The position numbers and the translations under genes are program-made. Shown piece by piece: positions 1 through 10,435 of a stretch of DNA of 64,000 nt. The notes under the pieces were generated by a model, which saw only the letters and a program-made list of their open reading frames with translations, had not been told where the DNA came from and ran no database searches. The DNA is from Megaustenia siamemsis. Taxonomy: Eukaryota; Mollusca; Gastropoda; Stylommatophora; Ariophantidae. The first letter of the stretch is position 1, and each line of letters opens with the position of its first letter. The DNA lies in contig JAVIAB010000024.1 of assembly GCA_032433765.1 (NCBI GenBank), positions 16,308,648 through 16,372,647 on the forward strand. Direction: 5' to 3'.

Positions 1-345
1 ATAGCTTAAGGGACAGAGTAAGAAACACTGACCTGAGGAAGAAACTGGAAATTGAACCAGCTATCAAATACATAAAGAAACAACAGATAAATTGGTTCAG
101 CCACATAACAAGACAAAAAGAATTAACAATGACTCAAAGAGCCATAAACAAACGCTACGAAAACGCCAGATTAAGAGGAAGACCGAGAAAGAGATGGATA
201 AAGGGAATACTAGAGTCACTAGGAGGAATAACACCAGAAGAGGCCAACAGAAGAGCAAAGAATCGCAGATTGTATCTCCCCTCGACGCCAACGGCAATAG
301 AGGAAGGATAGAAGAAGAAGAATCATATATTCCACTGAAGTTAAA
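1..345 (+). pseudogene. LINE-D non-LTR retrotransposon ORF, C-terminal fragment
   Basis: An open frame enters from the left edge and runs to a stop at 309-311. It contains the WFSHITRQ segment followed by a basic RLRGRPRKRW block and a leucine-rich end. This layout (W-x-x-H, then GRPRxxW, then a short helix) is the usual C-terminal region after the reverse transcriptase domain in many invertebrate RTE-like elements. A second copy lies at 47420-47640 and an antisense remnant at 4098-4380. Catalytic RT motifs are absent here, so it is a 3' fragment or continues outside the window. The clade assignment is inference. Confidence 0.7.
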
Positions 346-779
346 CAATCAACTTTGAAGGTGATTCATGGAGTCAAAGACAACCTGAATAAACTCAGTC
401 AAAACACACATAGGAAGTGATTTTAAGGGAGTAAATTTTGAGGTGAATCCTCCCCATCAACTAGCATTTGATGCAGCTCTCCTTCCTGACTTTGTCCCTT
501 CCTTGGAGCTAGTTCATCAGAGTCAAGTTTGGAGTATTGGGTGGCATGGGCAAATAATTTTTTCCATAAAATTGATCCTTAACAAGCAGGCAAATGAAGA
601 TGTTAACTCAATCCTTGATTGCAATAAAACTGCTTGGCAATACCTGACAGTTATGACCAGGGATTATTAACGGCCTACTTCCAGTTATAAAGATACAAAA
701 GACCATACAACATATAAACAACCAGATCTTTCATTGTTCTGCACTCCAGCATGCTAGGAGGTCTAAATTAGTTGAATCT
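346..779. other. Unassigned intronic sequence
   Basis: There is no convincing gene. A 75-codon open frame at 443-670 has no splice signals or recognisable motif, and no repeat of it was seen elsewhere in the window. It most likely belongs to an upstream SLC30A1 intron. Confidence 0.4.
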
Positions 780-1138
780 ATCTATGTATCTATTGACCTT
801 TCAAAAACCGGCACATAGGGCATAGACGCAGATACTCTTTCTCTTATCTACATTTTTATTCTAGCAGTTTTCAATCCTTGTGAAGATCTTTTATCAAGTC
901 TCACCATTTGTCTCTGTTCTGAGAAACAACTCGATCTCATTGAGGTAGCCGATTCCTGCTGCTCTTGCCTCTCTGATCAATGTTCATCTCAGTGTCTCTC
1001 AGGGTTGCCCTCTTTTCCTCTTACTTGTTGTTTCCCCCATGAGGGCTTGCTTTGTTATTCGGTTGTTATCTCTCCTCATCACATGTCCAACATATGACTA
1101 TTGTCTTTTCTTGATTATTGAAGATATTAGTGGTTGAA
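780..1138 (-). mobile_element. LINE-B 3' end fragment
   Basis: Read on the - strand, this gives the end of the LINE-B ORF (REARAAG, QNRDKW-like) and its 3' tail, ending in TAGATA microsatellite units. The same tail occurs at about ten places in the window. The copy is mutated and abuts LINE-A in the opposite orientation near 1138. Confidence 0.75.
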
Positions 1139-1795
1139 ATTCTCAAGACCTACAATAAAATATCAAAGTTGAAGGAATACATCTGGAGATAGTTCAGAGC
1201 TACAACTACCTGGGACACACTATAACCAGTGATGGAAAATGTACAACTGAAATAAACAAAAGAATAGGTATGGCAAAAAGTAATTTTAATGCCATGAAAA
1301 ATATACTAACATCAAAACAAATAACACCAGAGCTAAAACTAAGAATAGCAAAATGTTACATCTTCTCAATATTCCTGTATGGTGCAGAAAATGGACATTA
1401 GACTAGAAAAAAGAACAGAAAATTGAAACCTTTGAAATGTGGATTTATAGAAGAATAGGTAGAATTGGATGGAAGGAAAAGAAAACAAACGTTGAAGTCT
1501 TAAAACAACTAAAAATGAAAAGAGAACTACTAAGCACAATTCAAACAAGACAAATACGATTTTTGGGGCATGTTAAAAGACACAACAGCCTACTAAAAGT
1601 AATATTGGAAAGGAAAATACAAGGTAAAAGAGGCAAAGGCAGACGAAGAATAACATGGACGAGTAACATCAAAAGATGGACAAGTCAACTTATGATAATC
1701 TGCACCATCAAAGCAAGAGACAGAGTGGAATAGCGCTCCATGGTAGCCAACCTTCGATGCGGAGATGGCACTCAATGATGTTGATGATGATGATT
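1139..1795 (+). pseudogene. LINE-A non-LTR retrotransposon, 3' part of ORF and tail
   Basis: The translation shows NYLGHT, then MWIYRRIGRIGWKEK, then FLGHVKRHNSLLK and basic GKRGKGRRR blocks. It ends in WRSMVANL-like sequence and a short GATGATGAT tail near 1777-1795. This is the region after the RT domain. Stops and a frame shift near 1390 break the frame. Homologous copies lie at 16055-16720, 49108-49840 and 55215-55596. The element is 5' truncated and dead. Confidence 0.8.
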
Positions 1796-1889
1796 AATGG
1801 TTGATTGGTGATTTAATCAGTTTAATAGTATACTTTTATTTTAGTTTTGTCTTTTCAATGCCTGATAAATATAAACCTTCTTTCCTCAG

Positions 1890-2072
1890 ATAGATGGTAT
1901 ATATGGAGTTCATGAGTGCCATATCTGGCAGTTGGCTGGCAACAGAATTATAGCCTCAGCACATATTCGTTGCCATGGTATCGAGGAGTATATGACCCTG
2001 GCTGCAAAGATTAAAAAGCTGTTTCATAAAGCTGGTATACATTCCACAACTATACAGCCAGAATTTATTAAT
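1890..2072 (+). CDS. SLC30A1: Zinc transporter 1 (SLC30A1/ZnT1-like), internal exon, cytosolic C-terminal domain
   Basis: This 183 nt exon (61 codons, phase 0 on both sides) has a pyrimidine-rich acceptor ending AG at 1888-1889 and a donor GTGAGT at 2073. It encodes the cation diffusion facilitator C-terminal domain: a VHECHIWQLAG strand, then IIASAHIRC, then a helix, then GIHSTTIQPEF. In the family this cytosolic domain dimerises and helps zinc-driven conformational change. The IHSTTIQPEF ending is typical of the ZnT1/ZnT10 branch of SLC30. ZnT1 exports zinc from the cytosol across the plasma membrane. The transmembrane exons must lie to the left of the window, since none is seen in 1-1889. 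The symbol rests on recognised motifs, not on an alignment. Confidence 0.88.
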
Positions 2073-2217
2073 GTGAGTGAATTGATAGAAAATTCAATTT
2101 AACATTTTTGCAACAACATTACAAAAGTTGAGGCACACTCCATGCTTTATTAGGCAATGGTGGAATTCGTATTATTGACTATATTTTTTCACGCCCTCTG
2201 GTACATTTTTTACCCCT

Positions 2218-2452
2218 CCTAGGGAGATATTAAGAAGAACATTGATGAGAGAGGCAAGAGCAGCAGGATTCGGCTCCCTCAATGAGATAGAGCTGCTTGC
2301 ACAGAACAGAGACAAATGGCGAGATTTGATAAAATATCTTTAAAAGAGTTGAAAACTGCTAGAATAAAAATTCAGATAGGAGAAGGTGTATCTTGGTCTA
2401 TGCCTTATGGGCCGGCTATGGCTCGAAAGGTCAATAGATAGATACATTTTTG
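2218..2452 (+). mobile_element. LINE-B 3' fragment
   Basis: The open part reads RRTLMREARAAGFGSLNEIELLAQ-like sequence, then the stop, then the characteristic tail with GGCCGGCTATGGCTCGAAAGG and TAGATAGATA. It is a short 5'-truncated insertion in the SLC30A1 intron. Confidence 0.75.
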
Positions 2453-2798
2453 AGAGATGTGGTCTGTATTACACCAGACTTCTTTTCATTCATTTTCCTC
2501 TCAAACTGAAGGTAGCATATAGTTCTCCATTATTGACAATTTGCTGCTAGGTTTTGTAGGTCTAGGTTGTTTCTTAGGCCCATGGATAACCCTTCCCAAG
2601 TAATTGTTCTGTGTAGCAGCTCTCTTGGTCTGACCTGTTTTCATTTTCCAGATTGTTTTCACATGAATGCTTGATGGAGAAATCTTTCTTTATTCATTCT
2701 CATATCACCGAATGTTGTGTCCAACACCTTACAAAGCTCGGCGTATAAAAAACCGGTTTTGATTCATCTCTTATGAGTTTTTGTTTGAAATGTATTAA

Positions 2799-3061
2799 AA
2801 AAAAAAAAAAAAAAAGTAAAGTACCCCTGTCACGCCAAGTGACATATAGGGAATATGATGTTAGTGACCATAAATTTTACAGACCTTCGGCACATGATTT
2901 TTGGGGTAATGTGGTCGGTATTACCGTGCCGCTTTACTTTCTGAGGAAAAAATCTGGTACCCATTAAAGGCTGGGTGAACCTGGAAGCTGTCGGTCAGGA
3001 ATGAACCCGACCTCTTGTCTTTTGTAGCCCAGTTCACTAACCATTGAGCTATCACAGCTTC
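2799..3061 (-). mobile_element. SINE1 (tRNA-derived SINE)
   Basis: On the - strand it starts with a tRNA-like head (box A-like TAGCTCAATGG and box B-like GGTTCATTCC), followed by the SINE1 body. It ends GTACTTTAC plus a T run, seen here as A18 at the left edge. No clear target-site duplication was found. It is joined to a LINE-B fragment on the right. Confidence 0.8.
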
Positions 3062-3327
3062 AAACATAAGAGTAGATAGTACGTTGGATTTGAATAGTCT
3101 AAGTTTTGTGTTTGTACTGATGAGTTTTGATTTCCATGACTTTTCAAGGCTTCTGAAAGACATTGCTGCTTTAGCTATTCTGATTCTAATTTCATTACTT
3201 GTATCCCCTTCCTGATCAATGTGACTTCCGAGATAGATAAAGTGGTCATTCTCTTCCACTGGTTTGTTTTCCATGTATATTCTGTCGTCTGTTGGAGTTA
3301 AGCTTTTCATGACTTTAGTCTTTTCAT
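3062..3327 (-). pseudogene. LINE-B ORF fragment (post-RT region)
   Basis: The - strand frame carries YMENKPVEE, YLGSHIDQEGD, RIAKAAMSFRSL and LRLFKSNVLSTL. This is the stretch after the RT palm in this family, also seen at 16988-17847. It ends abruptly at a MITE fragment on the right. Confidence 0.75.
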
Positions 3328-3487
3328 GAAATCTAATTCCTTGTTCAATTATCTAAAAATTCATATATAATATGTTATATGTTAGATACATATAAATATG
3401 TAGATTGATTCTTGAAACCATGAAAAATTTCGTCTTTGAAATCTCTTCCGTCGCATTGATAAAAAGCTTCTGTACAGAAAGAATTAA
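3328..3487. mobile_element. MITE-T copy, left end missing
   Basis: It matches the right half of the elements at 6141-6451 and 48946-50134 and ends with the terminal motif TACAGAAAGAATTAA. The left terminal inverted repeat is missing at the junction with LINE-B. Confidence 0.6.
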
Positions 3488-3591
3488 ATGACTGTCCGTA
3501 AGTGCTCATATCTCCTCTTCAGCAAATCCTGTAAGATGAAATGAATGAGAAATAAAAACTGGCTCACAAGACTTCCTTTGTTCTCCCAGTA

Positions 3592-3842
3592 AAGTAAAGT
3601 ACCCCCGTCACGCCAAGTGGCGTATAGGGAATATGGTGTAAGTGACCATAAATTTTACAGACCTTCGGCATATGATTATTGGGGTAATGTGGTCAGTATT
3701 ACGCCCGTGCCGCTTTACTTTCCCAGAAAAAAATCTGGTACCCATTAAAGGCTGGTTGAACCGGCAGCCGTCAGTTGGGATCAAACCCTACCTCTTGTCC
3801 TTTGTAGTTCAGTTGACTAACCACTGAGCTATCGCGGCTCCC
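3592..3842 (-). mobile_element. SINE1 with 14 bp target-site duplication
   Basis: A full-length SINE1 reads on the - strand with its tRNA-like head at the right end. It is flanked by TTGTTCTCCCAGTA at 3578-3591 and again at 3843-3856. The perfect duplication indicates a fairly recent insertion. Confidence 0.9.
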
Positions 3843-4097
3843 TTGTTCTCCCAGTAGTTCCCTCGAATTTAGGCAACATTCCCTCTTGATTGTAACAACA
3901 TATTTTTAGTAGCTGCAACTTCTCACCGAGGAATTTTCTGTTTAGTGAAAACAAAACTGATGTGACACCATGAGCTTCTCTTAGTCATCAGACCATTCTC
4001 ACTGCACACCAAACAAATCTGTAAGTTTTTATCTGTTTTTTTTCCGTTTATACGTCAACATGTTGCGACTGATGATACCAATGCTATGTTGGTTTAA

Positions 4098-4380
4098 TAG
4101 TTGTGTTTGGCTCTTTACATGACACCTATGATCTGGCTTCTCCACTTCTGGCTTGCAGGCCTTTCATTCTGATCATGGCCACAGATTCACAATTTCTTTT
4201 TCTTTCCTTCCTTATTTGCCGTTCACTATCAAGGGGAGATATAATTTGGAATATTTTGCTCTTTTGGTGGCCTCTGCTGCTGTTATGTTTTTATTAGTGT
4301 TTCTTATATTCCATTAATCCATCCTTTCCATAGTTGCCATTGAGTCTCGTTTCAAGTCTGGTAGCTACAGGGGTAAGTCT
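4098..4380 (-). mobile_element. LINE-D fragment
   Basis: The antisense of this stretch corresponds to the end of the LINE-D ORF (RGHQKSKIFQI- and REGKERN-like relatives of the copy at 1-345). Several indels prevent a continuous frame. Confidence 0.5.
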
Positions 4381-4407
4381 GACATTTAATGGAATGAAAC
4401 TGACCAG

Positions 4408-4660
4408 AAGTATCATCATCATCAAGTTCCAAGCCTGCTGGCATAAGTGATCATGTCCCTCCACAACTTTGACCTCGACAGTTATTTATCATTTCTGTTG
4501 TTGACCTTCTGCCAAGTCAATCTCTTTAGCTGTTTAGTATCTTTTCTCTTTGCTTCCCTCTATCCCTTTGTCCCTCAATTTTCCCAGTTGTTACAATATA
4601 TTCCAGCTGTTACCTTCTCATTACATGGCCAACAAATGATGATTGTCCAGAAGCATGCAA
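4408..4660 (-). mobile_element. LINE-C 3' fragment
   Basis: The reverse complement gives the C-terminal LINE-C region (FGHVMRREQLEYIV-like, then KIEGQRDRG) and the 3' tail with ATGATGATGAT at the left end. It is 5' truncated. Confidence 0.7.
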
Positions 4661-5056
4661 AAACTAAACAAATATTAACAAGTAAAATAAACTTGTCTTG
4701 TCTTATTCTATATTCTCTTTTGTCTTTACGGCGTTGAAGAAAAATAGAGTATACTAGACAGTGTTTTTTCAGTTCACCTCACACACGGTGTTTTGCATCA
4801 CATCAGATTTTTTGCTATTGGAAGGTTTTCCTCTACATTTTCTGTTCTTGTATCTGGTTGTTAATGCTTGTTGTGGGATGCTATTTCTCGGTAGCTGCAT
4901 TACATGTCAACACAATTTCATTTGTTACCTGTGGGTGAAGCTCAGGACTGGTGTTACTCCCACTCATTTCCTGATTTCTTCATTTCCAATTTTTCTTTAT
5001 TTTCCACACAAGTATTTTTTTAAAACATGTAATTTCAGTATTTGTATTTTTCATTA

Positions 5057-5405
5057 TCTATCTATCTATCTATTGACCTTTCGAGCTGTAGCCGGCCCAT
5101 AGGAGATAGACCCAGATACTCTTTCTCTTTTCTAAATTTTCGTTTCTAGCAGTCTCAATCTTTGCAAAGATCTTTTATCAAATCTTGCCAGTTATCTCTG
5201 TTCTGTGCAAGCATCTCGATCTCATTGAAAGAGCTGATTCCTGCTGCCTTTGCCTCTCTGATCAATGTTCTTCTTAGTGTTACTTTGGGTCTGCCTCTTT
5301 TCCTCTTTTCCTCTTTTCCAACATAAGTTCCATAAGTTTTTTCCCACATTAGTGCTTGCTTTGCTATTTGGCTATCTCTTTTATTTTCTCCTTTGTGGTT
5401 AATGT
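5057..5405 (-). pseudogene. LINE-B 3' fragment
   Basis: The - strand frame gives RIAKQALMWEKTYG, KRGRPKVTLRRTL, REAKAAGISS and RDNWQDLIKDL, then the tail. The tail lies at the left edge with TCTATCTATCTA, the reverse complement of the TAGA microsatellite. Confidence 0.75.
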
Positions 5406-5549
5406 CCATGTTGGACACTGATACCACAAGGTGGCAGGAATACTGAGCTATATATTGTCTTTTTGTATCCATTGTCATATGTTTTTTTTTTTTTTTATAA
5501 CGGGAAACAAACAAACAAACAAATGAAAACTCTGATTTTTCTATTTCAG

Positions 5550-5855
5550 TGGCAGGATAGACATTCAGAAAATCAAAGTTGCGTTTTGCTGTGTGATGTG
5601 GTTGGCGAACAGTGTAAAAGCGACACATGTTGTGGAGACAGGCAAACCCTTTTAAACAAACTAAGTTCGAGTGTTGATAAGGGGAATCTTGGAAGCACTT
5701 CTCCCAGGCGGATGTTAAATACAAATAACTCATGTAGCACTACAACTGGATATAAGAACACTTTCATTAATTTTCGCGGCCTTGACATGAAGTTTAGCCC
5801 TGATGGTGATGAAGTTGTCCTTGAATCCTATGAGGCTAGAAAGCTACTAATCTAG
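5550..5855 (+). CDS. SLC30A1: Zinc transporter 1 (SLC30A1/ZnT1-like), last coding exon
   Basis: The acceptor CTATTTCAG ends at 5549 and the exon opens in phase 0 with WQDRHSENQSCVLLCDVV, continuing the exon at 1890-2072. It encodes about 101 residues and stops at 5853-5855. The cysteine cluster (CVLLC, then EQC, then DTCCG) matches the layout of the ZnT1 cytosolic tail just after the CDF C-terminal domain. The rest of the tail is polar, rich in Ser, Thr and Asn, and presumably disordered. Zinc binding by the cysteines is plausible but inferred. No frame break is seen, so this is likely a living gene. Confidence 0.85.
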   Translation, partial: WQDRHSENQSCVLLCDVVGEQCKSDTCCGDRQTLLNKLSSSVDKGNLGSTSPRRMLNTNNSCSTTTGYKNTFINFRGLDMKFSPDGDEVVLESYEARKLLI

Positions 5856-6140
5856 TATTTCTAATTACATGTTTTTCATTTGCCTATGTCAGTGAAAACC
5901 ATACTGTCAGCCTTCTGTGGTAGAGATCAGAAATGACTGATGAGTCGATATAAGCCTTTATGAGTCCTCTGCAATGAGAACATGGATGCCCTGCGTGTTC
6001 ATCTGTTGATAAAGATGATGTTTTGTTGACTTGCAAGTGATTACTTCATGATGGCATTATTTACTGTGTTTTTATTTCTTACAGATTACTGTACCTTAGC
6101 AAGAATATATTCTTTAATATTCATAGCTTTAATATTTAGT
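5856..6140 (+). other. Probable SLC30A1 3' UTR start
   Basis: The sequence follows the stop codon with no gene-like frame and no repeat seen elsewhere in the window. No confident polyadenylation signal was placed. The MITE at 6141 may lie inside the UTR or just beyond it. Confidence 0.35.
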
Positions 6141-6451
6141 TTAACTCTTTCCGTACGTTTCACCGCAATGTGCGCCATGCTGATTTTGGCAGTGTACATT
6201 TCGCCGCATAGTGCACCATGCTCAATTTTATTAGTGTGAACGCCATCAAACCATATTCTTTTTACATGTCTTGTATCATCTTGATATTGGTGAAATCAAA
6301 TAGCTTGTTCAATTATCTAAATATTCATATTTAATATGTTATATGTTAGATAAATATAAATATGCATATTGATTCTTAAAACCATGAACAATTTTGTCTC
6401 TGAAATCTCTTCTGTTGCGTCGATAAAAAGCTTTCATATGGAAATAGCTAA
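6141..6451. mobile_element. MITE-T, copy with both ends
   Basis: It begins TTAACTCTTTCCGTACG and ends CATATGGAAATAGCTAA, an imperfect inverted match. The better-preserved copy at 48946-50134 ends CGTACAGAAAGAGTTAA. It has no coding capacity. An internal ~55 bp segment (CGCCGCA/TGTGC motif) is duplicated relative to the other copy. Confidence 0.65.
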
Positions 6452-6825
6452 TTGTGATGGTTATGAAATTGTCAGTGATATTTTTATTATCAGAAAGCAG
6501 TTAATCTAGTTTTTGATTACTTATAGAGGCAAACCTATGTGCAGACCTTTATTATCCCAGACTTATTATCGTCATCATTATCATGTTTTTTTTGTTTGAT
6601 TGCGTACAGCAGCTTTATGTTTCTAGTGAAGTTCCAATGGCCTGAATTTTGTATGAATATCACTCTTTCATATTTTCCATACTGGCAGCTATGTGCTCAG
6701 ATGTCCCTTGCCATTCATGCAGATATTCTCAGAATCAGTATTCTCATTTTTATTATTGCCAAGAGTTTTGGTGTTTATGGGTAGATTAAAAAAAATAATA
6801 ATCAGGTCAGGACAGCTGCCATTTT
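6452..6825. other. Unassigned sequence
   Basis: AT-rich, with an 81-codon open frame at 6539-6784 that has no recognisable motif. I see nothing supportable here. Confidence 0.3.
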
Positions 6826-7075
6826 TTTGTTGACTCTTTTCTATTTTCAACTGTCAAGGGTTCTTTAATGTGCGTAGAATGCACACATGATCTCCTGTGT
6901 TTCGGCATTATCCGCGAGGGCTAGACATTGGATCTCACTGCTCAGAGACCAGAGAGTGTAAAGCCATGAAGAAACTGCAGATTAATTTTTTTAAGAATTC
7001 TCATCACCTGTGATGGGAATCGAACCTGGGACTTTCTTGTCCGGAGGCTGACATCTTAGTACAGTAGTTTCCCAT
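6826..7075 (-). mobile_element. SINE4-like tRNA-derived element
   Basis: On the - strand a tRNA-like head is followed by AGGTTCGATTCCC (box B-like). It ends GCACATTAAAGAACCCTTGA. A tRNA-like head plus an AAAGAACCC-type end is common in molluscan SINEs. Only this copy is visible here and box A is not clear. Confidence 0.55.
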
Positions 7076-7274
7076 TAGTATGCCCTGTCTTGAAATTGAT
7101 TCTCTTGTTATTTCTCCTCATCAGGGGGATAACATATACTCACCTTGTTTTCTTCATTATCTACTTCATCAGCTTTCACCAATTAAGTGATCATGCATGA
7201 GTTCTTTCCTTGAGGTGTTAAACTGATGACTACTAATGAAATAGATAGTCCACTTTATCATCTGTCCTTACAAG

Positions 7275-9170
7275 GCGTTAAGTTGTCGTGGATGTGTTGT
7301 GGCTTACAGCTAGACTCTTCCTTATCCATCCTTATAAGATGTTAAGTTGTCATGGATGTGTTGTGTTGTGGCTTACAGCTAGACTCTTCCTTATCTGTCC
7401 TTATAAGATGTTAAGTTGTTGTAGATGTGTTGTGGCTTACAGCTAGACTCTTCCTTATCCATCCTTATAAGATGTTAAGTTGTTGTGGATGTGTTGTGTT
7501 GTGGCTTACAGCTAGACTCTTCCTTATAAGATGTTAAGTTGTCGTGGATGTGTTGTGGCTTACAGCTAGACTCTTCCTTATAAGATGTTAAGTTGTCGTG
7601 GATGTGTTGTGGCTTACAGCTAGACTCTTCCTTATAAGATGTTAAGTTGTCGTGGATGTGATGTGGCTTACAGCTAGACTCTTCCTTATCTGTCCTTATA
7701 AGATGTTAAGTTGTTGTGGATGTGTTGTGTTGTGGCTTACAGCGAGACTCTTCCTTATGCATCCTTATAAGATGTTAAGTTGTTGTGGATGTGTTGTGTT
7801 GTGGCTTACAGCTAGACTCTTCCTTATCCATCCTTATAAGATGTTAAGTTGTTGTGGATGTGTTGTGTTGTGGCTTACAGCTAGACTCTTCCTTAACCAT
7901 CCTTATAAGATGTTAAGTTGTTGTGGATGTGTTGTGTTGTGGCTTACAGCTAGACTCTTCCTTAACCATCCTTATAAGATGTTAAGTTGTCGTGGATGTG
8001 TTGTGGCTTACAACTAGACTCTTCCTTATCCATCCTTATAAGATGTTAAGGTGTTGTGGATGTGTTGTGTTGTGGCTTACAGCTAGACTCTTCCTTATCC
8101 ATCCTTATAAGATGTTAAGTTGTTGTGGATGTGTTGTGTTGTGGCTTACAGCTAGACTCTTCCTTAACCATCCTTATAAGATGTTAAGTTGTTGTGGATG
8201 TGTTGTGTTGTGGCTTACAGCTAGACTCTTCCTTATCCATCCTTATAAGATGTTAAGTTGTTGTGGATGTGTTGTGTTGTGGCTTACAGCTAGACTCTTC
8301 CTTATCCATCCTTATAAGATGTTAAGTTGTCGTGGATGTGTTGTGGCTTACAGCTAGACTCTTCCTTATCCATCCTTATAAGGCGTTAAGTTGTTGTGGA
8401 TGTGATGTGTTGTGGCTTACAGCTAGACTCTTCCTTATCCATCCTTATAAGATGTTAAGTTGTTGTGGATGTGATGTGTTGTGGCTTACAGCTGGACTCT
8501 TCCTTATCCATCCTTATAAGACATTAAGTTGTCGTGGATGTGTTGTGGCTTACAGCTAGACTCTTCCTTATCCATCCTTATAAGATGTTAAGTTGTCGTG
8601 GATGTGTTGTGGCTTACAGCTAGACTCTTCCTTATCCATCCTTATAAGATGTTAAGTTGTTGTGGATGTGTTGTGTTGTGGCTTACAGCTAGACTCTTCC
8701 TTATCCATCCTTATAAGACGTTAAGTTGTTGTGGATGTGGCTTACAGCTAGACTCTTCCTTATCCATCCTTATAAGATGTTAAGTTGTTGTGGATGTGTT
8801 GTGTTGTGGCTTACAGCTAGACTCTTCCTTATCCATCCTCATAAGATGTTAAGTTGTTGTGGATGTGTTGTGTTGTGGCTTACAGCTAGACTCTTCCTCA
8901 TCTGTCCTCATAAGATGTTAAGTTGTCGTGGATGTGTTGTGTTGTGGCTTACAGCTAAACTCTTCCTCATCTGTCCTTATAAGACGTTAAGTTGTTGTGG
9001 ATGTGTTGTGTTGTGGCTTACAGCTGGACTCTTCCTCATCTGTCCTTATAAGACGTTAAGTTGTTGTGGATGTGTTGTGTTGTGGCTTACAGCTAGACTC
9101 TTCCTTATCCATTCTTACAAGACATTAAGTTGTCGTGGATGTGTTGTGTTGTGGCTTGCAGCTAGACTGT
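7275..9170 (+). repeat. 69 bp minisatellite array (first half of 3.2 kb satellite)
   Basis: The monomer has a common half (GTTGTGGCTTACAGCTAGAC) and a variable half (TCTTCCTTATCCATCC...). Shorter 63-64 bp units lack one GTTGT, and deletion variants occur at 7500-7650. As 69 is divisible by three, the frame stays open for 23-residue repeats, but no gene signals support coding. Confidence 0.95.
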
Positions 9171-10435
9171 GATATAAGTTGTCGTGGATGTGTTGTGTTG
9201 TGGCTTACAGCTAGACTGTGATATAAGTTGTTATGGATGTGTTGTGTTCTGGCTTACAGCTAGACTGAGATATAAGTTGTTATGGATGTGTTGTGTTGTG
9301 GCTTACAGCTAGACTGTGATATAAGTTGTCATGGATGTGTTGTGTTGTGGCTTGCAGCTAGACTGTGATATAAGTTGTCGTGGATGTGTTGTGGCTTACA
9401 GCTAGACTGTGATATAAGTTGTCATGGACGTGTTGTGTTGTGGCTTACAGCTAGACTGTGATGTAAGTTGTCATGGATTTGTTGTGTTGTATCTTTCAGC
9501 TAGACTGTGATATACGTTGTCATGGATGTGTTGTATTGTTGCTAGTAGCTAGACTGTGATATAAGTTGTCGTGGACATGTTGTGTTGTGGCTTGCAGCTA
9601 GACTGTGATATAAGTTGTCATGGATGTGCTGTGTTGTGGTTTGCAGCTAGACTGTGATATAAGTTGTCATGGATGCGTTGTGTTGTGGCTTACAGCTAGA
9701 CTGTGATATAAGTTGTCATGGATGTGTTGTGTTGTGGCTTACAGCTAGACTGTGATATAAGTTGTCACGGATGTGCTGTGTTGTGGCTTGCAGCTAGACT
9801 GTGATATATGCTGTCATGGATGTGTTGTGTTGTGGCTTACAGCTAGACTGTGATATAAGTTGTCATGGATGTGTTGTGTTGTGGCTTACAGCTAGACTGT
9901 GATATAAGTTGTCACGGATGTGCTGTGTTGTGGCTTGCAGCTAGACTGTGATATATGCTGTCATGGATGTGTTGTGTTGTGGCTTACAGCTAGACTGTGA
10001 TATAAGTTGTCATGGATGTGTTGTGTTGTGGCTTACAGCTAGACTGTGATATAAGTTGTCACGGATGTGCTGTGTTGTGGCTTGCAGCTAGACTGTGATA
10101 TATGCTGTCATGGATGTGTTGTGTTGTGGCTTACAGCTAGACTGTGATATAAGTTGTCATGGATGTGTTGTGTTGTGGCTTGCAGCTAGACTGTGATATA
10201 AGTTGTCATTGATGTGCTGTGTTGTGGTTTGCAGCTAGACTGTGATATAAGTTGTCATTGATGTGCTGTGTTGTGGTTTGCAGCTAGACTGTGATATAAG
10301 TTGTCATGGACGTGTTGTGTTGTACCCTTCAGCTAGACTGTGATATAAGTTGTCATGGATGTGTTGTGTTGTACCTTTCAGCTAGACTGTGATATAAGTT
10401 GTCGTGGATGTGTTGTGTTGTGCCTTTCAGCCCAA
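9171..10435 (+). repeat. 49 bp minisatellite array (second half), with a 147 bp higher-order unit
   Basis: The monomer is the common half of the 69 bp unit joined to TGTGATATAAGTTGTCATGG. It arose by losing the TCTTCCTTATCC half. At 9766, 9913 and 10060 the variant CACGGATGTGCTG recurs exactly every 147 bp, showing trimer homogenisation. The last units change to CTTTCAG and run into the dispersed repeat at 10436. Confidence 0.95.

Larger units (their letters stand above)
2073..5549 (+). other. SLC30A1 intron filled with transposon fragments
   Basis: The intron lies between the GTGAGT donor at 2073 and the CTATTTCAG acceptor ending at 5549. It holds LINE-B, LINE-C and LINE-D pieces in both orientations, two SINE1 copies and a truncated MITE, each listed separately. 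No further coding exon is needed, because the flanking exons join in phase 0. Confidence 0.8.

Noticed and set aside
443..670. 75-codon frame as an upstream SLC30A1 exon
   Set aside because: No transmembrane segment or His/Asp zinc-site motif, and no splice sites in the right phase.
5573..5788. - strand frame opposite the SLC30A1 last exon
   Set aside because: Shadow of the supported + strand exon, without its own motifs.
7652..9172. Series of frames with CCGCVVLWLTARLFL repeats
   Set aside because: 69 bp monomer artefact. Frames end wherever a 63-64 bp unit shifts the register.
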